Shown here piece by piece: positions 10,893 through 21,242 of a stretch of 64,000 bases of DNA. A program made the translations under genes and the position numbers. The DNA lies in contig CM039509.1 of NCBI GenBank assembly GCA_022432975.1, positions 18,675,760 to 18,739,759 on the forward strand. Reading direction: 5' to 3'. A model generated the notes under the pieces. It saw only the letters and a program-made list of their open reading frames with translations, did not search any database and was not told where the DNA came from. Each line of letters begins with the position of its first letter. Position 1 is the first letter of the stretch. Source of the DNA: Begonia masoniana (lineage: Eukaryota > Streptophyta > Magnoliopsida > Cucurbitales > Begoniaceae).

Positions 10893-13581
10893 TGTAACAC
10901 CCAGAAAATTTCGATCATGTGCGTAGCCCTAGGTTAGGTTAATGTTAAGTGATGAAGGGTTCAAAAGTAAAGCAAAGAGATGGAAAGAAATGTTGACAAG
11001 TCAAAACCAAAAGGGATTGAAAAGTCAAAATTGTTATTAACCAATAGAAAGGAAGGAAATAAATAAAATAAAAATTAAAAGAGAAGTGAAGGAGGATGCC
11101 ATTCACGTTGGAGAGAATGCAAAGTGATAAGGAGGGGATTTGTATCAAAATGAGAAATTTAGTGGTAAAAATCAAAAAGTAAAAAGTTGTGTGATTTTAT
11201 AAAATGGATGGGTTTAATTGTAAAATGGAAAACACCTATCTTCTTCCTCCTTTCAACCCACAAAATTTGCAGCAAGCTTTAGGGTTTCTCCATCATCTTT
11301 TCTTCAAGCTTTTCAAGAGATTAAGGTGAGCTTTTGATTGAGTTTTTGGTTTATTACATTTAGGTGTTGATTTGTGGTAGTTTTAAGGTGTTTTTGGAGA
11401 GTTTGGTTAGGGTTTGGAAAACCCTAACCATGAGGTCTAAATTTTTGGGTTCACATGTTAGTTTTCTTTTCAAATTTCATGTTTTAGTTATTGGATAGAT
11501 TAGTTTAGGTGGTTTATGGAGTTAGAATGGTGATTTGGTGGAAGTTGTGAAAAACTGGTTTTGTGGAGTAAGAACACCGGTTATGTTTTGTGCAATCCGA
11601 CTTAGCCAAGGTGTTTGTTAGTTAATTTGATGATTTCAATGGATAGTAGACGTGTAGAGGTTTACAGATTGGGGTGGCACGTCAAAATCCGTTGAAAAAC
11701 GAGGAAGTTATGGCCGTTCGAATTTGGATGTTGTTAACTTTGGGTAAAACTCGGGTTTTGTGTTTGAGAGTGCAATTTATTTTAGGTGTTTTTGGAGAGT
11801 TTGGTTAGGGTTTGGAAAACCCTAACCATGAGGTCTAAATTTTTGGGTTCACATGTTAGTTTTCTTTTCAAATTTCATGTTTTAGTTATTGGATAGATTA
11901 GTTTAGGTGGTTTATGGAGTTAGAATGGTGATTTGGTGGAAGTTGTGAAAAACTGGTTTTGTGGAGTAAGAACACCGGTTATGTTTTGTGCAATCCGACT
12001 TAGCCAAGGTGTTTGTTAGTTAATTTGATGATTTCAATGGATAGTAGACGTGTAGAGGTTTACAGATTGGGGTGGCACGTCAAAATCCGTTGAAAAACGA
12101 GGAAGTTATGGCCGTTCGAATTTGGATGTTGTTAACTTTGGGTAAAACTCGGGTTTTGTGTTTTGAGAGTGCAATTTATTTTAGGTGTTTTTTAGTTTTA
12201 GTTAGAAAATCCCTTAGACTTTATTGGTGACTTATCAAGTTAAGTTTTCATTATTTTAGGTCGTCGAGAGCAATTGAAAGCCGAGCAATCATGTAAGTAG
12301 TGGATTGCTTGTGTTTTGCCTTCGGGCCTACACCATGAAACGATAGGGAATTATTTGTTTGTTTGCTTGTTTGGTTGTTTTGTTTCGTGTTGCGCTGTGT
12401 TGTTTTGTTTCGTGTTGTGTTGCATATATTTGAAACATGCATCATGAGTTACATTACGCTAGATACGAGTGTTTGCATTGTTTGGCATTGTGAGCGTGAA
12501 CCGTAATCAGATAAAGTGAATGGTAAAAGAAATTATTCTTGATTGGAGTGACTTGTCGGGAACAAGTGCTGGTGTGTAGCACCCCGAGGGGATCTCTATG
12601 AGAGATGACCGGCTAAAAGACGAAATGGTGGTTCTGGGAATGGTCGTCCTGTACGATTATAGGATGTGAGCTTACCTGATCCACACGGCTTATGAAATGA
12701 CCGACTAAAATACGTAATGGTGGTTCTGGGAATGGCCGTCTTGTACGATTATAAGATGTGAGCTACCCGATCCACACGGCTTATGAAATGATTAAAGCAA
12801 CGAACAGCAAATAAGCACAACTGAGTGATAGAAACTGCATGTGTTAGGTTTGATTGCATTGTGTTGTCGCATCCGTTATTCCCTACTTGCTAAGCATTAG
12901 ACTTACGTTTTGTGTTCTATGGTGTAGGTGACGAGATTTACTCATGTGAGGCAGATGAGACAGCCCAGGACTAGGAAGCAGTTGGTGATGCATGGAGTAT
13001 GCCGGTGCGGGCTATTGTCAGGGCGTCACGACCACTTCCTCGGGTAGTTGTTGGAGTTTGATGTAGAAAGTTTTGTAAGTATTTATGGATTATTGTCATC
13101 AGTGTTTTGAGACTGGTTTGTGTATAAATACTGGTAGTTTGAAACTATATGTTTTCCGGTTTTGGTTTATAGAATTTTAGGCGTTATGCCGCTCGTTTTG
13201 GTTTTAAAACAAACGACGTCGGGTTTAGTTTCTCTATTTTTCTTTATTACCGTTTTAAGTCGATTTTTGAAGATTTTTACAGGACACGGAGTTAAGGGTG
13301 TCAGGATCGTGTGGTAAAAATTTTAGAATTTTTGGAGGTGTTTGGCTCGATGAAAAATGAAGAAAAATAAAATTTTTTTTATTTTTTTTTCTATTTCCAA
13401 AATATTTTAACCCGACCTTTTTTGACGTATTTTAAACGTATTTTACGCACGTTTTCTGAAGGTTCAAAAAACCCAAAAATCAAGTCGTAAATTTATCAAA
13501 AATTATTTTAAACGTCATTTTAAACACGGTTTGGGTTAGCAAAGTAGCGCACCGAGCCGGGGCGGGTTCGGGGGCGATACA
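10893..13581 (+). mobile_element. solo LTR (family A) inside the D 5' LTR
   Basis: 2689 bp from TGTAACACCC to GGGGGCGATACA, flanked by perfect 5 bp duplications CTTCG (10888-10892 and 13582-13586). The 3' LTR of D has the uninterrupted site (GGTAAGTCTTCGTGACTC at 42857), which proves the insertion. No internal region is present, so it is a solo LTR formed by LTR-LTR recombination. It carries the shared leader architecture: AAG/GTGAG at 11326, TTTTAG/GTCG at 12259, CAT/GTAAGT at 12293 and GTGTAG/GTGA at 12927. The end GAGCCGGGGCGGGTTC is also found, reverse-complemented, at the start of the C LTRs. Confidence 0.95.
11386..12182 (+). repeat. 398 bp tandem duplication inside the solo LTR
   Basis: Two nearly identical copies, 11386-11783 and 11784-12182, each beginning AGGTGTTTTTGGAGAG. 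The second has about one extra base near its end. Other LTRs in the window have a single copy. The duplication lies inside predicted leader intron 1, which it lengthens to about 0.93 kb. Confidence 0.95.
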
Positions 13582-13825
13582 CTTCGTGACTCTCTTGGCC
13601 GATTGGCCTACACCATAGGATTAGTAGTTGATTGTGGACTTGGAGATTTTATTTTTTTAGTGTAGGTTGGATGGGTAGTTTATGATAATTGTGATACTAG
13701 AATGTTCTTTTCTTTAGGTTTCGTGTTCTATTTTATGCTTTTCTTACGTTTAGTGTATCGTACATGTCCATGCATCTTGGTTTTCGAATAAACATAGAAA
13801 ATGAATTTCCGCACTATGTTTTCAC

Positions 13826-13972
13826 GAAAAGGAAATGAATAGCGAAAAGGTAGGAATGTTTATGAAAAGGAAATGAATAGCAAAAAGGTAGGAATGTATA
13901 TGAAAATGAAATGAATAGCAAAAAGGTAGGAATGTATATGAAAAGGAAATGAATAGCGAAAAGGTAGAATGA
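13826..13972 (+). repeat. 38 bp tandem repeat in D 5' LTR (about 4 copies)
   Basis: Unit begins GAAAAGGAAATGAATAGC, with starts at 13826, 13864, 13902 and 13940. The 3' LTR of D has only three copies (43107, 43145, 43183), so the two LTRs have drifted in copy number since insertion. Confidence 0.92.
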
Positions 13973-14517
13973 TTGCATGATTTTACGAACAGCATACACA
14001 TAGCATGCATTTTTATTTATGAAGTTTACTGAGTCTTTAGCTCATAGAATGTCTCTATGGTGTAGGTGAATTTGAAACAGGTGAGGATGACATTCCTTCA
14101 CCAAAGTATGAGCAGGTTGAAGGAGGATGGCCCGTGGGAGTGCGCTGGGCAGTCGAGGCGTATTTTGACCCGTGGGAGCAACGGTTAGGTATTTTGAGGA
14201 TTTTGTGTTGATTGGTAAGTTAGGTGTAGATGATATAGAAAAATGTATAGATGACTCATTTTAGGATGCTTGGTACATGGATAGTGTACATACTGACGTT
14301 TTGATGAAATGAATTTGATGATAATGCTTTTATGTGCAATTTGGATGATTTAGAGTTGAGCCATTGTTTTGAGACAAATGTGTTGTTTTAGGTCGGTTTT
14401 GATGATTTCAGGATTGAGAAGTTTGGTTTATGGATGGATATTTTGAGGATGTTTATTAAATTGTGATGTGTGTGGTGTGCAGGGTAGTAAAGTTAAGTGT
14501 ACTGATGGGGGCTACTT

Positions 14518-14830
14518 CGACCGATTTTAAGTGTGAATCGGTCAGGGTTGTCGACCCCAATATATTAGAGTCATTTTTAGGAAATTTAGTTAAGTGTCGT
14601 CAACCGATTTTAAGTGTGAATCGGTCAGGGTTGTCGACCCCAGCATATTAGAGTCATTTTGAGGAAATTTAGTTAAGTGTCGTCGACCGATTTTGGCCAG
14701 TGTTGGACCAGTTGAATCGACCGATTTGGCCAGTGTTGACATTGACTGATTTTGGCCAGTGTTGACATCGATCGATTTTGGCCAGTGTTGACATCTACCG
14801 ATTTTGGCCAGTGTTGACATCGACCGATTG
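14518..14830 (+). repeat. CGACCGATT tandem repeats near the end of D 5' LTR
   Basis: Two copies of an ~84 bp unit (CGACCGATTTTAAGTGTG...) are followed by about five copies of a 26-29 bp unit containing CGATTTTGGCCAGTGTTGAC. The 3' LTR has the same arrangement at 43868-44175 with small length changes. Confidence 0.88.
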
Positions 14831-15175
14831 GAAGGAAATGAATTTCAATAATTTTAAGACGTCGACCGAAAACCGATAAGAAGTGTTATCTGCAAAAGGC
14901 AGTTCGTCGACCGATTGTTTTCTGTAGTTGGGCTGAGACAGTGGCACGTGATGGTTGCGTCAACCGAAGATTACGTCGACCGAACCCCTGTTTGTTGTTT
15001 AGCATTTATTTTAATTAAGTAAAATTTTAATACGAGGGTTCCACACATGGTACGTCTTCCCCTGAACGAAGTTTATTGTTTTTAAAATGAACACGACTAA
15101 GGGACTGAAGTAAAAGTTCAAATTTTACGAGATTTTTAGGAATGGTTAAAAGGTGAAATTAAGGGACGTTACAGA

Positions 15176-15192
15176 TATGGTATCAGAGCTCC
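15176..15192 (+). other. primer binding site of element D
   Basis: TATGGTATCAGAGCTCC starts two bases after the LTR end. TGGTATCAGAGC is complementary to the 3' end of plant initiator tRNA-Met, the usual primer of many plant LTR elements. This fixes the D orientation as +. Confidence 0.9.
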
Positions 15193-15333
15193 CAGGTTTT
15201 AAAATCGGTTCTGTAGACTGCTCAACTGCACAGCCACTATGCGGATATCCTTCATCAACTATAAGTACGTTTATAAGTTTTATTTGATTTTGATTTCTTA
15301 GAATTATTTGTTTAATTTTATAGGAAGTATAAA

Positions 15334-16419
15334 ATGGTCCGAGGTAAAGACGCCAGGGATGAAGCCCTGGATACGCTTACGGATTTGCTGGACCGTCAAA
15401 CCCAGCATATGGATAGGAAAGCACAACAAATCGAAAGGCTAGTAAACTGTGAGGATCTTGAAGCCCGAGAAGTAATTGATCCAAACCATCGTGGCATGGA
15501 GAGATTCCCCCCCGTTTTCAACGGACAGTCATCGGACCCCTCATTAGCCGAAGAGTGGATCCGAACTATGGAGGATATGCTGGAGTACGCTGGGATAGAG
15601 AATGAGAATAAAGTTTCCTACGTCACCTTTTATTTGGCGTTGGATGCCCGATTTTGGTGGGAATCAATCAAGGCAACAACCGATATGGCAGTTATGACAT
15701 AGGAACGGTTCAAGACCGTGTTTTACGATAAATACTTCAACCGTACGGTGAGGGCGGTTAAGAGAACAGAGTTTATGCAGCTGAAGCAAACAGGTTCAGT
15801 TGCGGAGTATATTCGGAAGTTCGAGGCCTTGTCTCGGTATGCACCGAGTCTGGTGAATGATAACGAGGATAAGGTGCACCAATTTATGGACGGGCTGAAT
15901 CCAAAAATTCAGAAGAATATTATAGTGTCAGGGATTCTAGATGTACTGTACTCAGATATTGCAGCAAGGGCTTTGGACTTCGAGGCTGCACAGTCGACTT
16001 GTGTTAAGCCAAGGGAGCCAGCTAAGGGCTTCTTTCGTGAGATCCAACCCCGAGATAGAGACTGGCAGCCACAAGGACAACGACAGCAACAACAAAGAGG
16101 TGTTAAAATGAGGTATGAGGGAAACAATGACCAAGGCAATTGAAAGCAGGTGCAAGGAGCTATCCAGAAGCCCCTGTGCCCTAAATGCCAAAAGGAGCAT
16201 TATGGCGAATGCTGGATGGGTACGGATAGGTGCTATCGATGTGGCGGGTTTGACCACTATGTCAAGGGTTACCCACAGGTAAACCGAACCCAACCAGGTG
16301 GAGACCAGAAGAGAGTTACCCTGAGAGTATTTGTTTTCATCGAGCCTGGCGACGTTGAGGATGAGGCCAGGCCTTCGACTATTTCAGGTACCGTCTTGGT
16401 TTGTGCACTTAGAATTTAG
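15334..16419 (+). pseudogene. gag remnant of element D
   Basis: Starts MVRGKDARDEALDTL and shows the gag core (FPPVFNGQSSDPSLAEEWI, then RFWWESI, then [17 protein letters not shown]). There are two in-frame stops: TAG at 15700-15702, where sisters have the tryptophan of M(T/S)W, and TGA at 16141-16143. The frame is otherwise continuous over about 360 codons. The zinc knuckle is damaged: CYRCGGFDHYVKGY has tyrosine in place of the last cysteine. It ends with TAG soon after SGTVL, the position at which R1 also loses its coding sequence, so no protease or polymerase follows. D depends on other elements for movement, or is dead. Confidence 0.9.
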
Positions 16420-16853
16420 TTACCATTAGAGGGATACAATTATGAGATATAAGATTTAAATGGATAGAAACTACACCCTAGTTGACAAACCTTTGGAGTT
16501 TTAGAATATGATGAATCAAAAAGAAATTTGAGGCTTAAATATTAAACGCATCAAGGGATTTTCTAGATTATTGGGGTATAATTAGTGTGTTTAAACAAAT
16601 AGGAAAATATAGCAGATGTTTGAATAACCTAGATCCATTAGGAGCTTGGAGTATCTGGACGAAGGTAAATTCAATAGTTTAGTTTAAGTAGATTGCTGAG
16701 AGGGTATGCAAAGTATCGATTTTTTTGTAAGAGAGTATAGGTGTCGACTAATATCGATGGGGAAAATAAGGGAATTACTCGGACTTGGAAAGTTAGTAAA
16801 TTTTGAGACAATAAAAGATCAAGGTTATACGAAAGGTAATACTTGAGATTACA
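16420..16853 (+). other. non-coding internal region of D, left part
   Basis: AT-rich DNA with no reading frame of note. It resembles the R1 internal region from about 1990 (shared CACTTAGAATTT). Confidence 0.6.
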
Positions 16854-18145
16854 GGTCTCTTTACATATGTTTCATTTCCACATACTTTCCCAAGCGATGT
16901 GGGATTGTGACGACCCCCTTTTTACGACCCGTCACCTTCCAATTTGCCCACGCCGACGTATTGCCATCCGGGTTCCGGTTCGTGCAGCCATCGTACCAGA
17001 CTTACACATCCGGGCTATCACAATCACCCCCCCTCGGGGGCCCAACGTCCTCGTTGGCCACATTTCTGGTTAGGTACAGGCTCTGATACCATTTGTAACG
17101 ACCCATATTCCCAGCAAGATATTGTCCGCTCTGGGGATTGGGCCGCAGCCCAATATCCTCCCCTCACGGCTTTGTTTGGCGAGAACTTCCCGGCTATGTT
17201 GGGAAGGTCTCTTTACATATGTTTCATTTCCACATACTTTCCCAAGCGATGTGGGATTGTGACGACCCCCTTTTTACGACCAGTCACCTTCCAATTTGCC
17301 CACGCCGACGTATTGCCATCCGGGTTCCGGTTCGTGCAGCCATCGTACCAGACTTACACATCCGGGCATCACAATCACCCCCCTCGGGGGCCCAACGTCC
17401 TCGTTGGCCACATTTCTGGTTAGGTACAGGCTCTGATACCATTTGTAACGACCCCTATTCCCAGCAAGATATTGTCCGCTCTGGGGATTGGGCCGCAGCC
17501 CAATATCCTCCCCTCACGGCTTTGTTTGGCGAGAACTTCCCGGCTATGTTGGGAGGGTCTCTTAACATATGTTTCATTTCCACATACTTTCCCAAGCGAT
17601 GTGGGATTGTGACGACCCCCTTTTTACGACCCGTCACCTTCCAATTTGCCCACGCCGACGTATTGCCATCCGGGTTCCGGTTCGTGCAGCCATCGTACCA
17701 GACTTACACATCCGGGCTATCACAATCACCCCCCCTCGGGGGCCCAACGTCCTCGTTGGCCACATTTCTGGTTAGGTACAGGCTCTGATACCATTTGTAA
17801 CGACCCATATTCCCAGCAAGATATTGTCCGCTCTGGGGATTGGGCCGCAGCCCAATATCCTCCCCTCACGGCTTTGTTTGGCGAGAACTTCCCGGCTATG
17901 TTGGGAAGGTCTCTTTACATATGTTTCATTTCCACATACTTTCCCAAGCGATGTGGGATTGTGACGACCCCCTTTTTACGACCAGTCACCTTCCAGTTTG
18001 CCCGCGCGGACGTATTGCCATCCGGGTTCCAGTTCGTGCAGCCATCGTACCAGACTTACACATCCGGGCATCACAATCACCCCCCTCGGGGGCCCAACGT
18101 CCTCGTTGGCCACATTTCTGGTTGGGTACAGGCTCTGATACCATT

Positions 18146-18521
18146 TGTAACGACCCCTATTCCCAGCAAGATATTGTCCGCTCTGGGGATTGGGCCGCAG
18201 CCCAATATCCTCCCCTCACGGCTTTGTTTGGCGAGAACTTCCCGGAAGGTCACCCAACCTGGAATTGCTCTCGTCGAAGCACTTTTAACTTCGGAGTTCT
18301 TATGGGATCCGTTGCAAATTGTGCTCCAAAACGCGTATTGCTATGTTGGGAGGGTCTCTTTACATATGTTTCATTTTCACATACTTTCCCAAGCGATGTG
18401 GGATTGTGACAACCCCCTTTTTACGACCCGTCACCTTCCGGTTCGCCCGCGCGGACGTACCGCCATCCGAGTTCCGGTTCGTGCAGCCATCGTACCAGAC
18501 TTACACATCTGGGTCATCACA
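18146..18521 (-). repeat. complete Cassandra-type LTR retaining the 5S-like domain
   Basis: 376 bp, against 280-281 bp for the three other complete copies. The extra 95 bp are 18246-18340. Read on the minus strand it runs through sequence matching plant 5S rRNA. Confidence 0.88.
18232..18339 (-). ncRNA. 5S rRNA-derived segment of a Cassandra-type LTR (not a 5S gene)
   Basis: On the minus strand the stretch contains CGGATCCCAT, AGAACTCCGAAGTTAA, AGTGCTT, CGAGAG, GGGTGACCTTCCGGGAAGT and CTCG in the order and spacing of plant 5S rRNA, with scattered substitutions. These blocks include the internal pol III promoter region of 5S genes. It sits inside an LTR and diverges at both ends, so it is the retroelement's captured 5S domain rather than a ribosomal gene. 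Whether it is transcribed cannot be judged. Confidence 0.85.
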
Positions 18522-18641
18522 CAAAATTTGTCCACCTCTAGGAAGGAAGTAAGAACATCAGTGTTCGAGGAATTAGTAGGGTAAACCTTAATAAATGGAT
18601 GTTTCTAAAATTTTCTTTGGAAAATAGAAGAATAAGATTTG

Positions 18642-21242
18642 TGTAACGCCCCCGAACCCGCCCCGGCTCGGTGAGCTACTTTGCTAACCAATCCCGCGTT
18701 TAAAACGTAATTTAAAATAATTTTTGAAGAATTTTTGACCCGATTTTTAGGTTTTTCGAACCCTCGAAAATGGTTGGAAAACGTGCTAAAAATATGTTTA
18801 AAATACGTCGAAAAATGTCGGAATAAAATAATTTGAAAATAGAAAAAAAATAAAAAAAAAATTAGATTTTAGTGTGCTGGGCGCGCTGCGCGCGCGTGCT
18901 AGGCTGCTGCGCGCCGCGCCTAGCCCGATCGATCGGGCCATCTCGGTTCCTTCGGCCAAAAATGCCCCTTTTTCGACCTTGCTCCACTTTTCTTCATTTT
19001 TTATCGAGCCAATCACCTCCAAATCACCTAAAAATTTACCCACATATTCCCGACTCTCCCGACTCCGTGCCTCGTAAAAATCTTGGAAAACTGGCTGAAA
19101 ACAATTTACGAGAAAAATAGAGAAAGTGTACCCAACGTTATTTGTTTTAAAACCAAAACGAGCGGCATAACGCCTAAAACTTCCAAAACCCAAAACCTGA
19201 AATTTTACATTTATAAAACCATCTTTTATACAGACGAATCCCACAAAACAACCACATTATTTTTACAAACTCCAGATAGGTAAAAAGTATACAATGTAAA
19301 ATACCGTTCTACCCACATCTCCCTGAAGATCATGGTCGAAACGCCCCGACAACTACCCGCACCAGCTTACAGCGTACATCAACGACTGCGTCCCAATCCC
19401 TAGCTTTCCTTAAAGCCCCCACCTGTACTCCTGTAGACACCTACACCATGGAACACAAAACTTAAGCCTAATGCTTAGTAAGTAGGGAATAATGCATACC
19501 AAAAACATAATACAACACAACCCCTAACACATGAAGTTTCTACTCGCTAAGTTGCTCTTGTTTCGTGTGCGTTTCGTTGCTCATTCATAGAACGGAACAC
19601 TCATCGCAAGTGCTATACTGCAATTCTAGTAGTCCTTCATAGGTACCACCTTAACGCGACTGGGAAACTCTACTAGAGTTCATCGCAGGTGCTACCCTAA
19701 CGCGACTGGACGACTCAACTATAGTCCCTCGTAGGTACCACCTTAACTCGACTGGGCAACTCCCATGGAGTCCCTCGCAGGTGCTACCCTAATGCGACTG
19801 GGGACTCAACTATAGTCCCTAGCAGGTACCACCTTAACGCGACTGGGCAACTCCCATGGAGTCCCTCGCAGGTGCTACCCTAACGCGACTGGGCGACTCA
19901 ACTATAGTCCCTCGCAGGTACCACCTTAACGCGACTGGGCAACTCCCATGGAGTCCCTCGCCGGTGCTACCCTAATGTGACTGGGCGACTCCAACACAAA
20001 CCACATTACGTTTCAACTCACACCACCCCTTACGTTTCAAGCTCACCATTCAAAACCATGCTCAAAACTCGTTCGTTTCGTAGTTTGAAAACAATGATGC
20101 AGGTCCAGGCAATACTCAAACACCAACTGAAATAAACAACCAAACAAAGCAAACAAACAAATCCCTACCGTTCCATAGTCTAGGCCCGAAGGCCAAACAC
20201 AAACATCCTCTACTTACCTGAACTCCCGCACGTATTAGCTCACTCCGAGTACACAATTCACTTGGTCGTTAACCTAGCACATTAATGGAAAAATCAATTA
20301 AAATCACCAAAACATAAACTAAAGGATATTTACTATAATTCGCACACAACCAAACTAAATTTCACACACAACCAAACTAACTTTTCAAAATAAAACCCTA
20401 ACACCCGATTTTTCCCCAATTTCCACCGTCTAACTTCCTCGTTTTTCAATGGATTTTGACGTGCCACCCTAATCTGTAAACCCCTACACGTCTACTATCC
20501 CTTGAAACACTCAATTTAACCAACCAAACACAATGACCGATTCGAAATTACAAAAACAGAACCGACCCTTATAGTTTCAAAAACCGGTTTTTCCATAATT
20601 CACACCCAACCTCCAATCTATCCCTAACTGCAACCTAAACTAATTCATCCAATGACTAAACCATGAAATTTGGAAAGAAACTAACATTTGAACCCAAATT
20701 TTCGGAGCTCCCTTTTAGGGTTTTCCAAACTCCCACTAAAACTCACAAAAACACACTAAAAACCCCAAAAACCAACCCTTAAATGTATAGAACATAAAAC
20801 CCATTAGATTTTACCTTGAACTCCTTGCAAAATGTGATGAAGAGAAGGTGCAAGCCCTAACAATGGCTGCCCTTTGATGGAGGAAGGAGAAGAAGACAAT
20901 AATATTGTCTTCAAATCCTTACTTTTCTTCCTTTTTATAAAACCACTTTTTACCTTTTTCCTTGCCTCTACCAAAATTTCTCATTTTACACATTAACCCC
21001 CACACCACCACTCTTCAACGTGAACCCCCTTCAAGCCCTCACTTTCCCTTGTTTCACTTACACTAAGTCAAAAGAAAAGTCAAATATAACACTTAAATAG
21101 ATTTCTATTGGTTACCATTTCCTTTGACTTTCCAACCATAACTTTTACTCTTCCCTTTAAACCTTCTCACTTTAATATCCAAGTATCCCAACTCATCTAT
21201 ACTAAGGTCACGCACGCTAAATAAAATTTTTCCGGTGTTACA
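18642..21242 (-). repeat. 3' LTR of element C
   Basis: Minus-strand LTR. On the + strand it reads TGTAACGCCCCCGAACC...GGTGTTACA, 2601 bp. It is followed by ATCCACTCTCCTTAC, the complement of a purine tract. Element C is bordered by ATTTG (18637-18641) and AATTG (38202-38206), a target duplication with one mismatch. The flanks rejoin a segment found unbroken in R1 (near 2470). It contains the reverse complement of the shared leader modules (CTACTTACCTG near 20212, TAACCTAGC near 20271, GGTCTAGGCCCGAAGGC-like motif near 20180) and a 92 bp tandem repeat. Confidence 0.92.
19642..20000 (-). repeat. 92 bp tandem repeat in C 3' LTR (about 4 copies)
   Basis: Starts of GGTACCACCTTAA lie at 19642, 19734, 19825 and 19917. 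Each unit is two diverged 46 bp halves, one with GGTACCACC and one with GGTGCTACCC, each followed by CGCGACTGGG. The C 5' LTR has the same array, split by element B. Confidence 0.92.

Larger units (their letters stand above)
10072..15173 (+). repeat. 5' LTR of element D, split by a solo LTR
   Basis: Begins TGTAACACCCGG and ends GGGACGTTACA just before the primer site. Without the solo LTR at 10893-13581 and its target duplication the LTR is about 2.4 kb, close to its partner at 42047-44519. It has a TATA-like TTTATAAAAA near 10299, the leader junctions CCTAG/GTAAG (10475), TTCTAG/GTGA (10836), ACAG/GTAAGT (10881) and GTGTAG/GTGA (14065), then 38 bp repeats (13826-13972) and CGACCGATT repeats (14518-14830). 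Element D is bordered by GGTTG (10067-10071) and AGTTG (44520-44524), a target duplication with one mismatch. Confidence 0.88.
16854..18521 (-). mobile_element. tandem Cassandra-type TRIM array
   Basis: Head-to-tail array with a period of 350-352 bp (GGTCTCTT at 16854, 17206, 17556, 17908, then 18353). Read on the minus strand, each unit is an LTR (TGTGAT...GTCGTTACA) followed by a ~70 bp internal part starting AATGGTATCAGAGCC (tRNA-Met primer site) and ending in GGGCCCCCGAGGGG, with adjacent units sharing LTRs. LTR copies: 16854-17022 (truncated), 17094-17373, 17444-17724, 17796-18075 and 18146-18521. Internal parts: 17023-17093, 17374-17443, 17725-17795 and 18076-18145. There is no coding capacity, as in TRIMs. 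The last LTR contains a 5S rRNA-like segment, the hallmark of Cassandra. The left end is truncated and I see no convincing target duplication. Confidence 0.85.

Noticed and set aside
13814..14010. Minus-strand frames with repeated FAIHFLF-like peptides
   Set aside because: They are translations of the 38 bp tandem repeat in the D LTR. The frame shifts between copies.
15176..15192. Possible tRNA fragment
   Set aside because: TGGTATCAGAGC is only the primer complement to tRNA-Met. No cloverleaf can be built around it.
18232..18339. A possible genuine 5S rRNA gene
   Set aside because: It is diverged at many sites and embedded in an LTR with a retroelement primer site nearby. It fits the captured 5S domain of Cassandra, not a ribosomal gene cluster.
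16854..18521. CRISPR-like or satellite array
   Set aside because: The period of ~352 bp, shared LTRs, primer sites and eukaryotic context explain it as a tandem TRIM. There are no short direct repeats with unique spacers.
16843..18584. Long overlapping + strand reading frames (up to 312 codons) with repeated protein sequence
   Set aside because: They follow the TRIM tandem repeat, run against its sense strand, and appear in several frames at once. They are a by-product of a GC-rich repeat, not a repeat protein.
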